The notes beneath the pieces are model-generated. The model ran no database searches, was not told where the DNA came from, and saw only the letters and a list, made by a program, of their open reading frames with translations. A stretch of 64,000 nt of DNA, taken from positions 1-64,000 of the forward strand of contig NZ_JBLTXA010000011.1 in assembly GCF_048066175.1 (NCBI RefSeq), in the 5' to 3' direction. Of the stretch, positions 1 to 7,866 are shown one piece after another (the stretch's first letter is position 1; each line of letters opens with the position of its first letter). The stretch is from Niveispirillum fermenti. GTDB taxonomy: Bacteria > Pseudomonadota > Alphaproteobacteria > Azospirillales > Azospirillaceae. Made by a program: the position numbers and the translations under genes.

Positions 1-16
1 ACCGGCGCTTGAGGTG

Positions 17-49
17 CCGAAAACCTTGACCATCGGTCAAGATTTTCGG
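17..49. repeat. Inverted repeat downstream of lepB
   Basis: Positions 17-31 are complementary to 35-49 with one mismatch (15-bp arms, 3-nt loop). The element lies just past the lepB stop on the minus strand. It could be a terminator or an mRNA 3' structure, but no clear T-tract follows on either strand. No gene is visible in positions 1-58. Confidence 0.4.
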
Positions 50-58
50 CCGCTGGTG

Positions 59-784
59 TCAGTCCACCCAGCGGAACAGGCGATCCCACCAGCTTCCGCC
101 GGGGCAGATCAGGCCCGGTTCCTCCTGGCAGGACTTGCGGGCGAAGGCGACCATGGAGACACGGCCCAGCACCCGCTCGACCGGGATATAGCCGACCTGA
201 CGCAGATAGCGGCTGTCCTGCGAATTGTCGCGATTGTCGCCCATCATGAAAAGGTGGCCTTCCGGCACATTGTATTCCGGCGTGTTGTCGGCGAAACCGT
301 CGTCACGCTGTTCCATGATCAGGTGCTGGCGCCCGCCCGGCAGGGTTTCCAGATATTCGGTCACCTGCACCACGGAACCGCCATTGTCGCGATAGGCATA
401 ATCACGGGTCTTTTCCCGCTGCACCATCTGGCCGTTGATGTAGAGCCGTCCATCGACCACCTGGATACGATCACCGGGCAGGCCGATCACGCGCTTCACA
501 TAATCCTCCTCCGTCGTGGGCAGACGGAAGACCACGATATCGCCCCTCTCAGGCGTGATGTCGGGGAAGCGGCCGCTGCCGAAGGGCAGCGGAACGAAGC
601 TGGTGGAGAAGCGGCTGTAGCCATAGGCGTATTTGGCCGCATAGAACTGGTCCCCCACCTTCAAGGTGGGCAGCATGCTTTCCGATGGTACGTGAAATCC
701 CGCGAACAGCAATGTGTTGATGGTGACATAGAAGGCGGCCACGAAGCCGACCAGGCCCGCCCATTCACGGATCACTGCACGCAA
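59..784 (-). CDS. lepB: Signal peptidase I
   Basis: Membrane-bound serine/lysine peptidase that removes signal peptides from exported proteins on the periplasmic face. An N-terminal hydrophobic segment (VGFVAAFYVTINTLLF) precedes the catalytic serine motif PSESMLPT. The general-base lysine sits in the DYVKRVIGLPGD box, and the C-terminal GDNRDNSQDSR box is intact, so all family S26 signature boxes are present. I place the start at a TTG (784), which has GGGAG about 8 nt upstream; an upstream TTG at 808 would add 8 residues but has a poorer ribosome site. About 240 aa is normal for the family. It lies 93 bp downstream of an RNA methyltransferase gene on the same strand. In many alphaproteobacteria lepB is followed by rnc, which would be off the left edge. 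Confidence 0.95.
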   Translation of the reverse strand: MRAVIREWAGLVGFVAAFYVTINTLLFAGFHVPSESMLPTLKVGDQFYAAKYAYGYSRFSTSFVPLPFGSGRFPDITPERGDIVVFRLPTTEEDYVKRVIGLPGDRIQVVDGRLYINGQMVQREKTRDYAYRDNGGSVVQVTEYLETLPGGRQHLIMEQRDDGFADNTPEYNVPEGHLFMMGDNRDNSQDSRYLRQVGYIPVERVLGRVSMVAFARKSCQEEPGLICPGGSWWDRLFRWVD

Positions 785-877
785 GACGCATACTCCCTGC
801 TCGAACAATCGCCGCCACCATGCCCGGTGGGCAGGCCGGGGTCAATTGCCGCCTGCACACCGCCGGGTGAGGCCATT

Positions 878-2245
878 TCACGCGCCGGCAGCTTCGTCCA
901 CCTGTTCCGCTGCATCGGCTTCGGCAACATCGGCTTCCGCAACATCGGCCCGGCGTTCCAGCACGGCGGCGAAGAACCCGTCCGTGTCATGGCGCAGCGG
1001 GGTCAGGCGCAGCATGTCGGTCGATACCGGCGGCGACCCCCATGCGGCCGGCCAGGCATCGGCCACGGGCAGCAGGGTGAAGTCGGCGTGGGCGGCCAGG
1101 AAGGCTTCAACCTGCCCCTCATTCTCTTCCCGCAGCAGGGAACAGGTGGCATAGACCAAACGCCCACCCGGCCGCACCAGACGCGCGGCGCTGTCCAGGA
1201 TGCTGGCCTGCAATGGCACCAGATCGCCAAGGCCGGGGCCCATCGGCCGCCAGCGGCTGTCGGGATTACGCCGCCATGTGCCCGTGCCCGAACAGGGCGC
1301 GTCGACCACAACGCGGTCGAACTTCCCCTTGTGCCGCTTGACCCAGGGGTCGCGCTCGGTCTTGATGGCGCGGGTTTCAATATTGTGCAGGCCGGCGCGG
1401 CGGAACCGTTCCTTGGCCCGGATCAGCCGGCCCTCCAGCACGTCGGTGGCCACGACGCGGCCCTTGTTATCCATCATTGCGGCAATGGCCAGCGTCTTGC
1501 CGCCCGCCCCGGCGCAGAAATCCACAACCTGCATGCCGGGTCTGGCATCAGCCATGAAGGCGACCAGTTGCGAGCCCTCGTCCTGGATCTCGATCATGCC
1601 GGACTTATAGGCATCCAGCGCCATGATGGGTGCGCGTCCGGCCAGGCGCAGGCCCACGGGCGACAGGCTGGTCGGTGTCGCCTTGATGCCGGCATCGGCC
1701 AGGGCCTTCAGCGCTTCGTCGCGCGTGGCCTTCACAGGGTTGACACGCAGGTCCAGCGGCGCCTCGCCCAGCATGGCCGACGCCTCTGCCAGGAAACGGT
1801 CGCCAAAGGTGGCGCGCATGGCGGGTTCTGCCCAATCCGGCACTTCCGCCCGCACGACCTCATCCTGTGACGGATGGTCGAGGGTATGGGTGTCCAGCGC
1901 CCGGATCAGCTTGCGCTCGCGGTCGGAGAGCGGGGCCGGCGCGAACTTGGCGCCGTTGAACAGGCCCGCCACGGAATCGGCCGTGCGTCCGCCCGACAGG
2001 ATACAGTCGGCGATCACCAGGGCGCGGGGGTCAGGCATGTGGTTCACCCGCTCCAGCCACCAGTGCAGCCGTGCCCAATGGCGCATGACACCATAGACCA
2101 GCGCCGCGATCTCCCCCCGATCCTTGGCCCCGATGAACCGGCGGGCGCGGAAGAAGGCGCTGGTCACGGCATCGGCCGGGCGGGGGGTGTCCATCACCTC
2201 GGCAAGCAGGTCGATGGCGGTGGCCAGACGGGCGGCGGGCGTCAT
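878..2245 (-). CDS. RsmB/NOP-type RNA (cytosine-5) methyltransferase
   Basis: SAM-dependent methyltransferase that makes 5-methylcytosine in RNA, probably rRNA. The first ~140 residues look like the NusB-like RNA-binding domain seen in RsmB (Sun/Fmu). The Rossmann domain carries the SAM-binding motif VDFCAGAGGKTLAIAA, the PCS motif (DAPCSGTGTWRRNPD) and the second cysteine (YATCSLLREEN); the two cysteines are the catalytic and product-release residues of this family. The reading frame is open for another ~100 codons upstream, but the ATG at 2245 has GGAAG 9 nt ahead and begins the recognisable domain. The C-terminus is Ala/Glu/Asp rich (a repeated VAEAD-like tail). About 455 aa is typical. 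The exact target base cannot be told from sequence. Confidence 0.9.
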   Translation of the reverse strand: MTPAARLATAIDLLAEVMDTPRPADAVTSAFFRARRFIGAKDRGEIAALVYGVMRHWARLHWWLERVNHMPDPRALVIADCILSGGRTADSVAGLFNGAKFAPAPLSDRERKLIRALDTHTLDHPSQDEVVRAEVPDWAEPAMRATFGDRFLAEASAMLGEAPLDLRVNPVKATRDEALKALADAGIKATPTSLSPVGLRLAGRAPIMALDAYKSGMIEIQDEGSQLVAFMADARPGMQVVDFCAGAGGKTLAIAAMMDNKGRVVATDVLEGRLIRAKERFRRAGLHNIETRAIKTERDPWVKRHKGKFDRVVVDAPCSGTGTWRRNPDSRWRPMGPGLGDLVPLQASILDSAARLVRPGGRLVYATCSLLREENEGQVEAFLAAHADFTLLPVADAWPAAWGSPPVSTDMLRLTPLRHDTDGFFAAVLERRADVAEADVAEADAAEQVDEAAGA

Positions 2246-2447
2246 TCTGATGTCTTCCGGCAGGGGCACTGATAAAGCGCGGGAATATAGGGCCGGGACC
2301 CGCCGGGGGGAAGTGCCGGCCTGCCATGGCTGCCCCCTGCCCCATGGGCGTCCGGTCTTGCGCCAAACGGTCCGCCACGCCATCATCGGCCCGATGACAC
2401 CGGTTACCGGGCAAGTCCAACGAGAAACAAGTGCAGGGAGAAACAGG

Positions 2448-3242
2448 ATGCGGCGTCCGATGACACTGATCACGTCATGGTTGACGCTGGCCTTCCTGGT
2501 GGCCGTGCCGGCCCCGGCACAGGCGCCGCGCATCTTCATCGCCGGTGACAGCACGGCGGCGCAGTATGGTCCCGACCGTTATCCGCAGATGGGCTGGGGC
2601 ATGGTGCTGGCCTGCAATCTGGAAGGCGGGATAGCGGTGGAGAACCGGGCCGCCGGCGGGCGCAGCACGAAAAGCTTCATCGCCGAGGGACGATTCGATG
2701 CCATCGCCCGCGATCTCGCCCCCGGCGACACGCTGCTGATCCAGTTCGGGCATAATGACGAGACCATCGCCAAGCCCGAACGCTATACGCCGGTGCCCGA
2801 TTTCCGTATCAACCTGTTGCGCTTCATCGCCATGGCCAGGGACAAGGGCGCGCAGCCCGTGCTGCTGACGCCCGTGGCCATCCGACGGTTCGACCAGGGT
2901 GTCATGCTGGAAAGCCTGGCCGATTATGCAAATGCCACGCGCGCCGTGGCGCGGGAAACGGCGACGCCGCTGATCGACCTGAATGCCGACAGCCGTGCCT
3001 ATTTCCAGATGCTGGGAGAGGGCCCGTCGAAAGGGTATTTCCTGCATTACGGCAAGGAATACGGGCACCCGCGCTGGCCGGACGGCATTCAGGACGACGT
3101 GCACTTCAACGAGACGGGTGCGCGCGCCGTCGCGTCCCTGGTCGCATGGCGGCTGAAGGGGCTGAACCTGCCCGTTTCCGCCCATGTCCGCCCCCTGCCG
3201 CCGGGCAACCCCGCGACGCGGGGAGGGCCCGCCTGCTCTTGA
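2448..3242 (+). CDS. Secreted SGNH/GDSL esterase, rhamnogalacturonan acetylesterase-like
   Basis: Predicted exported carbohydrate esterase of the SGNH hydrolase fold. The first ~26 residues form a signal peptide ending in APAQA. The nucleophile block is AGDSTAA (Ser35), followed by the Gly block (AAGGRSTKSF), the Asn block (FGHNDE) and the Asp-His block DDVHFNETGA. This block order and the GDSTAA variant fit the rhamnogalacturonan acetylesterase (CE12) group, which deacetylates pectin side chains; the natural substrate is inference. The ATG at 2448 is preceded by GGGAG, and the upstream open frame to 2124 overlaps the divergent methyltransferase and is not used here. No other pectin genes lie nearby. 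The stop codon sits in the loop of a 16-bp hairpin. Confidence 0.82.
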   Translation: MRRPMTLITSWLTLAFLVAVPAPAQAPRIFIAGDSTAAQYGPDRYPQMGWGMVLACNLEGGIAVENRAAGGRSTKSFIAEGRFDAIARDLAPGDTLLIQFGHNDETIAKPERYTPVPDFRINLLRFIAMARDKGAQPVLLTPVAIRRFDQGVMLESLADYANATRAVARETATPLIDLNADSRAYFQMLGEGPSKGYFLHYGKEYGHPRWPDGIQDDVHFNETGARAVASLVAWRLKGLNLPVSAHVRPLPPGNPATRGGPACS

Positions 3243-3262
3243 GATTGCAGGCGGGCCCTCCC
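3221..3262. terminator. Convergent hairpin terminator between the esterase and iorB
   Basis: Perfect 16-bp stem (3221-3236 with 3247-3262) and a 10-nt loop that contains the esterase stop codon. It separates two convergent genes, so it probably ends transcripts from both sides. The following run is only CTATCCTTT on the plus strand, so termination on the minus side may need Rho. Confidence 0.75.
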
Positions 3263-3285
3263 CTATCCTTTCCGCACGGCCTGGA

Positions 3286-5526
3286 TCACACCACGCCGGC
3301 GTTGGAGAAGGGCAGATCGCGCAATTGCTGACCCGTCGCCCTGAACACGGCATTGGCGACAGCCGGAGCCGCCGTCGGCACGCCGGGTTCCCCCACACCC
3401 GTGGGGCGCGCCTGGGAAGGCATGATATGCACTTCGATGTCAGGCATGTCGGACAGGCGCATGGGCTCGAACCCGTCGAAATTGTTCTGGTCGACAATCC
3501 CGTCGGTCAGGGTGATCTGGTTGCGCAGGGCATGACCGATGCCAAAACCGGTGCCGCCTTCGATCTGTGCCTTGATGACGTTGGGATTGACGGCGATGCC
3601 GCAATCCACCGCCACCACGACGCGATCCACCTTTATCTTGCCGCCCGCATCGACCGTCACCTCGGCGACATGGGCGACGAAGCTGCTGAAGCTTTCATGC
3701 ACGGCCAGACCGCGCGCCCGCTTCGTGCCGGCCGGCCCGGCGGCCAGGGGCTTGTCCCAGCCGGCCTTCTCCGCCGCCAGCTTCAACACGCCCGACAGAC
3801 GCGGGTGGGCATCACCCAGCAGTTCCAGGCGGAAGGCGAGAGAGTCCTTGCCAGCCGCCGCCGCCAATTCCTCGACGAACGCCTCCTTGGCATAGCCCGT
3901 GTGTGTGTGACCGACCGACCGCCACCAGAGCGTGGTGACCGGCGACCGCATCAGGTGGAAATCCACGGCCAGATTCGGCACGTCATAGGCCATGTCGGAA
4001 GCGCCCTCCACCGCGGCGGCGTCGACCCCGTCCTTGATCATCATGCCTTCAAACGCCGTGCCGACCATGAAGGACTGGCTGACGATAGCCTGTTCCCAGG
4101 CTGTCAGCTTGCCGGACTTGTCCAGCGCGGCCTTCAGCCGGTGAACGACCAGGGGCCGGTACATGCCGCCCTGAATGTCATCCTCCCGCGTCCAGACCAG
4201 ATGCACGGGTGCCTTCGTGCCCTTGGCCGCCAGTGCCTGGGCCACCATGGCCACTTCCGCCATGTAATCGGCACCGGGCGTGGCGCGGCGGCCAAAGCTG
4301 CCGCCGGCCCAAAGGGTATTGATCTTGACCTTTTCCGGGGTGGTGTTCAGCACCTTGGCGACGACCGCCTGCTCGATGCCCTGGAACTGCGCGCCGGCCC
4401 AGATTTCCGCCCCGCCGTCGGCGGTCAGTTCCAGCGTGGCGTTCAGCGGCTCCATCGGCGCATGCGCCAGATAGGGGAAGCTGTATTCCGCCTCCACCAC
4501 CTTGGCCGCACCCTTGAAAGCCGCGGCGACATCGCCCTTGCGGGCGGCCTTGGCGCCGGGCTTGCGCGCCTGTTCCCGGAAATCGGCCAGGATCTGCGCG
4601 GTGCCGCGCTTCTCCGCCTTGGCGTCGTCCCACTGGATGGCCAGTGCCTCCCGCCCCTTCATCGCCGACCAGGTATTCCGGGCCACCACAGCCACGCCCA
4701 CGGGCAGGGTCAGCACCTCCAGCACGCCGGGAACGGCGCGGGCCGCCTTGTCATCGACGGATTTCAAGGTGCCACCGAAACGCGGGCTGCGGGCGATGAC
4801 CGCCGTGACCTGGCCGGGACGGCGGATATCCATGGAGAAGATGGCCGTGCCGTTGGTCTTGGACTGGTGGTCCAGACGGTGCAGCGTCTCATTCCCGATC
4901 AGGGTATAATCGCCCCTGTCCTTCAGGGCCACCTGGGCCGGGACGGGCTGCTTCGATGCGGCTTCGGCCAGTTGCCCGAAGGTGGCCGACCGGCCCGATG
5001 CCTTGTGAGCGACCACGCCCTTGGCGACCGTAACCTGCGCGGCCGGCACCTTCCATTGCTGGGCGGCGGCGGCCACCAGCATGGCACGCGCAGCCGCACC
5101 GGCCATGCGCAATTCATCCCAGCTATTGGCAACGGCCGTCGATCCGCCCGTGCCCTGGATGCCGAAGAAATGATTGGCGTAGAGCTTGCTGTCGGCCGGT
5201 GCATGCTCCCCGCGCATCTGCGCCCAGTCGGCGTCCAGTTCCTCCGCCACGATGGTGGTCAGGCCGGTCATGATGCCCTGGCCCTTGTCCAGGTGCTTGA
5301 CCAGCACGGTCACCGTATTGTCGGGCGCCACGCGCACGAAGATGTTGGGCCGCGGATCGGCCGGTCCGACCAGCCCGGGGGCCGCGGGTTCCGCCGCAAA
5401 GCCCCCCAGCGGCACCACGGCACCGATGACCAGGGCACCGCCGGCACCCTTCAGGAAGGAACGGCGGCTGGGGGCGGGAACGGCCACATTGCCGGCGGCC
5501 TGACGCAGCATTTGACGCATCATCAT
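3286..5526 (-). CDS. Molybdopterin-dependent oxidoreductase large subunit (IorB type)
   Basis: Large molybdenum-cofactor subunit of a xanthine-oxidase-family hydroxylase, resembling isoquinoline 1-oxidoreductase beta. Residues 21-27 (RRSFLKG) followed by a hydrophobic stretch form a twin-arginine signal, so the assembled enzyme should be periplasmic. A GEPG motif near the C-terminus (VGEPGVPTAAPAVANAV) carries the catalytic glutamate expected in this family. At 746 aa it matches the fused IorB architecture rather than the ~780-aa cytosolic XdhB type. The gene starts 3 bp after the iorA stop, so the two are one operon. No FAD subunit, cytochrome c subunit or XdhC-type chaperone gene is adjacent, so the electron acceptor and maturation factor must be elsewhere. 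The substrate (an aldehyde or N-heterocycle) cannot be read from sequence. Confidence 0.88.
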   Translation of the reverse strand: MMMRQMLRQAAGNVAVPAPSRRSFLKGAGGALVIGAVVPLGGFAAEPAAPGLVGPADPRPNIFVRVAPDNTVTVLVKHLDKGQGIMTGLTTIVAEELDADWAQMRGEHAPADSKLYANHFFGIQGTGGSTAVANSWDELRMAGAAARAMLVAAAAQQWKVPAAQVTVAKGVVAHKASGRSATFGQLAEAASKQPVPAQVALKDRGDYTLIGNETLHRLDHQSKTNGTAIFSMDIRRPGQVTAVIARSPRFGGTLKSVDDKAARAVPGVLEVLTLPVGVAVVARNTWSAMKGREALAIQWDDAKAEKRGTAQILADFREQARKPGAKAARKGDVAAAFKGAAKVVEAEYSFPYLAHAPMEPLNATLELTADGGAEIWAGAQFQGIEQAVVAKVLNTTPEKVKINTLWAGGSFGRRATPGADYMAEVAMVAQALAAKGTKAPVHLVWTREDDIQGGMYRPLVVHRLKAALDKSGKLTAWEQAIVSQSFMVGTAFEGMMIKDGVDAAAVEGASDMAYDVPNLAVDFHLMRSPVTTLWWRSVGHTHTGYAKEAFVEELAAAAGKDSLAFRLELLGDAHPRLSGVLKLAAEKAGWDKPLAAGPAGTKRARGLAVHESFSSFVAHVAEVTVDAGGKIKVDRVVVAVDCGIAVNPNVIKAQIEGGTGFGIGHALRNQITLTDGIVDQNNFDGFEPMRLSDMPDIEVHIMPSQARPTGVGEPGVPTAAPAVANAVFRATGQQLRDLPFSNAGVV

Positions 5527-5529
5527 GGT

Positions 5530-5988
5530 TCAGGTCCTCGCCAGCTTGGCAGCCTGCTTCACAGCCGCCTTGATCCGTACATAGGTGGCGCAGCGGCAGA
5601 CATTGCCGTCCATCGCCGCTTCGATGTCGGCATCGCTGGGATCGGCGTTCTCCGCGATCAGGGCAGCCGCCGCCATCACCTGGCCCGACTGGCAGTAGCC
5701 GCATTGCACCACGTCCAGATCGGCCCAGGCCTTCTGCACCGCGGCCGCAGCCTTGCCGGACAACCCCTCGATGGTTGTGATCTTCATGCCTTCGGCGGCA
5801 GAGGCCGGCAATTGGCAGGAACGGGTCGGCTGGCCGTCCACATGCACCGTACAGGCACCGCACTGCGCGATGCCGCAACCGAACTTGGTTCCCGTCATAT
5901 TCAGTTCGTCACGAAGGACCCAGAGAAGCGGCATGTCCTCCGGCACGTCCACTTCACGGACCTGCCCATTGATATCCAGGCGAATCAT
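5530..5988 (-). CDS. (2Fe-2S)-binding small subunit of Mo hydroxylase (IorA type)
   Basis: Electron-transfer subunit partnered with the molybdenum subunit encoded immediately downstream. The N-terminal plant-type ferredoxin cluster uses Cys38, Cys43, Cys46 and Cys58 (CGIAQCGAC plus a later Cys). The C-terminal helical domain holds the second 2Fe-2S cluster with Cys96, Cys99, Cys131 and Cys133 (CGYC and CRC motifs). At 152 aa it is full length. It has no signal peptide, so it is probably carried across the membrane with the Tat-tagged large subunit. The start has GGGGTGAG directly upstream. Confidence 0.92.
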   Translation of the reverse strand: MIRLDINGQVREVDVPEDMPLLWVLRDELNMTGTKFGCGIAQCGACTVHVDGQPTRSCQLPASAAEGMKITTIEGLSGKAAAAVQKAWADLDVVQCGYCQSGQVMAAAALIAENADPSDADIEAAMDGNVCRCATYVRIKAAVKQAAKLART

Positions 5989-6311
5989 CGCTCACCCCAA
6001 TCATGAAATGAATAGCGCCGGTCCCCGCCAGGGCCGGCATCCGTTGCAGAATGACCCCATCCCGACATGGAAGTCTTCCAGATTTCGATCATTTCACAGG
6101 CCGACATTTCGACGCTGCGGCGGCTTGCGACTATTTTGATCCTTTCGCCCGCCAACGTGATATTCTTATAAATATAACGGCTGGATAGTGCCGGCCGGCA
6201 CCGCTGTGCGGGAAGATGCAAGCTGCAAAGCCCGCACAGCGTTCGACGCCTTTCGCCTGCAAGTCTCATCCCCTATACTCGTTCCAGCGAGCATGGCGGG
6301 TGGGGGAATGC
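5989..6311. other. Intergenic region between divergent iorA and comM
   Basis: A 323-bp divergent promoter region. An AT-rich core near 6150-6178 (TTCTTATAAATATAA) stands out from the GC-rich flanks and is the likeliest promoter location. No RNA gene, repeat or credible small ORF is seen. Confidence 0.4.
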
Positions 6312-7841
6312 GTGGCGGCGCGTGTTGGGACGGTGGCATTTCAAGGTATTGATGTGCTGGATATCGATGTGCAGGTCCAGATGACCGGCGGCCCCCTGGC
6401 CTTTACGGTCGTGGGCCTGCCCGACAAGGCCGTGGGGGAAAGCCGGGAGCGGGTGCGCGGCGCGTTGCACGCGCTGGGCATCGCCCTGCCCCCGCAGCGG
6501 CTCACGGTCAATCTGGCCCCGGCGGACGTGCTGAAGGAAGGCAGCCATTTCGACCTGCCCATCGCGCTGGCGCTGCTGGTGATGATGGGCATCCTGCCCG
6601 GTGATGCCATGGCCGGATACCAGTCGCTGGGCGAACTGGGGCTGGACGGTTCCATCGCCCCCGTGGCCGGCGTGCTGCCGGCGGCCATCAACGCCCTGGC
6701 CGGCGGCAAGGGGCTGATCTGCCCGGCCGCCACCGGGGGAGAGGCAGCCTGGGCCGGCGACGGCCTGGATATCCTGGCACCACCGACGCTGCTTTCCCTG
6801 ATCAACCATTTCAAGGGTATGCAGGTCCTGACCCGCCCGACGCCCCGGCTGGAAAGCCAGGCACTGGCCATCGCACGCGACCTGCGCGACGTGAAGGGCC
6901 AGGAAACCGCCAAGCGGGTCCTGGAGGTGGCGGCAAGCGGCGGGCACAACATGCTGATGCTGGGCCCGCCCGGATCGGGAAAATCCATGCTGGCGGCCCG
7001 CCTGCCCGGTCTTCTGCCGCCGCTGGACCCGGCCGAGGCGCTGGAAGTGTCCATGGTGCATTCCATCGCGGGCGGGCTGGAAGGCGGGCGGCTGATCCGC
7101 ACGCGGCCCTTCCGCGAGGTGCATCATTCCGCCACCCTGGCCGCCATGGTCGGCGGCGGCACACGTGCCCGGCCGGGGGAGATCAGCCTGGCCCACCAGG
7201 GCGTGCTGTTCCTGGACGAATTGCCGGAATTCTCCCGCGGGACGCTGGAAGCATTGCGCCAGCCGCTGGAGACGGGCCGCGCCACGGTCAGCCGTGCCAA
7301 CCATCATGTCACCTATCCCGCGCGTTTCCAGCTTGTGGCCGCCATGAACCCCTGTCGCTGCGGCCATCTGGACGATCCGTCGCTGGCCTGCGGCCGGGCG
7401 CCCAAATGCGCGGCCGACTATCAAAGCAAGATCAGCGGTCCCTTGTTCGACCGTATTGACCTGCATGTCGATGTGCCCGCCGTCAGCGCCGCGGACCTGT
7501 CCCTGCCACCCCCGCGTGAGGGGTCGACGGAAGTGGCGGCGCGCGTGGCCACCGCGCGGCAATGCCAGCGGGAACGCTATGCCACGCCCGCCACCGGCCA
7601 GCAGCCCGTGCGCACCAATGCGGAGGCCGATGGGGAAATACTGGAAAGGGTGGCCGGACCCGACGCGCCGGGCCGGCAGTTGCTGACCGACGCGGCAGAG
7701 CGGCTTAAACTGTCGGCCCGTGGCTATCATCGCGTCCTGCGCGTGGCCCGCACACTGGCCGACATGGACGGTGCCGACGGGGTGCGCCGCCTGCATGTGG
7801 CGGAGGCGCTGTCCTATCGCCGCGTGGCACCGGGGCGATAG
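6312..7841 (+). CDS. comM: ComM/YifB family AAA+ ATPase
   Basis: Mg-chelatase-like AAA+ protein; characterised ComM is a hexameric helicase that drives branch migration of incoming DNA during natural transformation, though the gene is widespread in non-competent species. An N-terminal Lon-protease-like (ChlI) domain covers roughly residues 20-140. Next come the Mg-chelatase ATPase core with Walker A GPPGSGKSMLA and Walker B LFLDELPEF, and the C-terminal Mg-chelatase subunit domain (ARGYHRVLRVARTLADM). A cysteine set (NPCRCGH...CGRAPKCA) matches the family's zinc-binding insert. I place the start at the GTG at 6312 behind a GGGGG run; this gives 509 aa, the normal family length. Divergent from iorA. 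Confidence 0.9.
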   Translation: MAARVGTVAFQGIDVLDIDVQVQMTGGPLAFTVVGLPDKAVGESRERVRGALHALGIALPPQRLTVNLAPADVLKEGSHFDLPIALALLVMMGILPGDAMAGYQSLGELGLDGSIAPVAGVLPAAINALAGGKGLICPAATGGEAAWAGDGLDILAPPTLLSLINHFKGMQVLTRPTPRLESQALAIARDLRDVKGQETAKRVLEVAASGGHNMLMLGPPGSGKSMLAARLPGLLPPLDPAEALEVSMVHSIAGGLEGGRLIRTRPFREVHHSATLAAMVGGGTRARPGEISLAHQGVLFLDELPEFSRGTLEALRQPLETGRATVSRANHHVTYPARFQLVAAMNPCRCGHLDDPSLACGRAPKCAADYQSKISGPLFDRIDLHVDVPAVSAADLSLPPPREGSTEVAARVATARQCQRERYATPATGQQPVRTNAEADGEILERVAGPDAPGRQLLTDAAERLKLSARGYHRVLRVARTLADMDGADGVRRLHVAEALSYRRVAPGR

Positions 7842-7866
7842 GGCGGACGCGCCACCGGCGTCCCCG

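Noticed and set aside
3184..6006. A 940-codon open frame on the plus strand over iorA/iorB
   Set aside because: Antisense shadow of the molybdenum hydroxylase genes; no recognisable domain.
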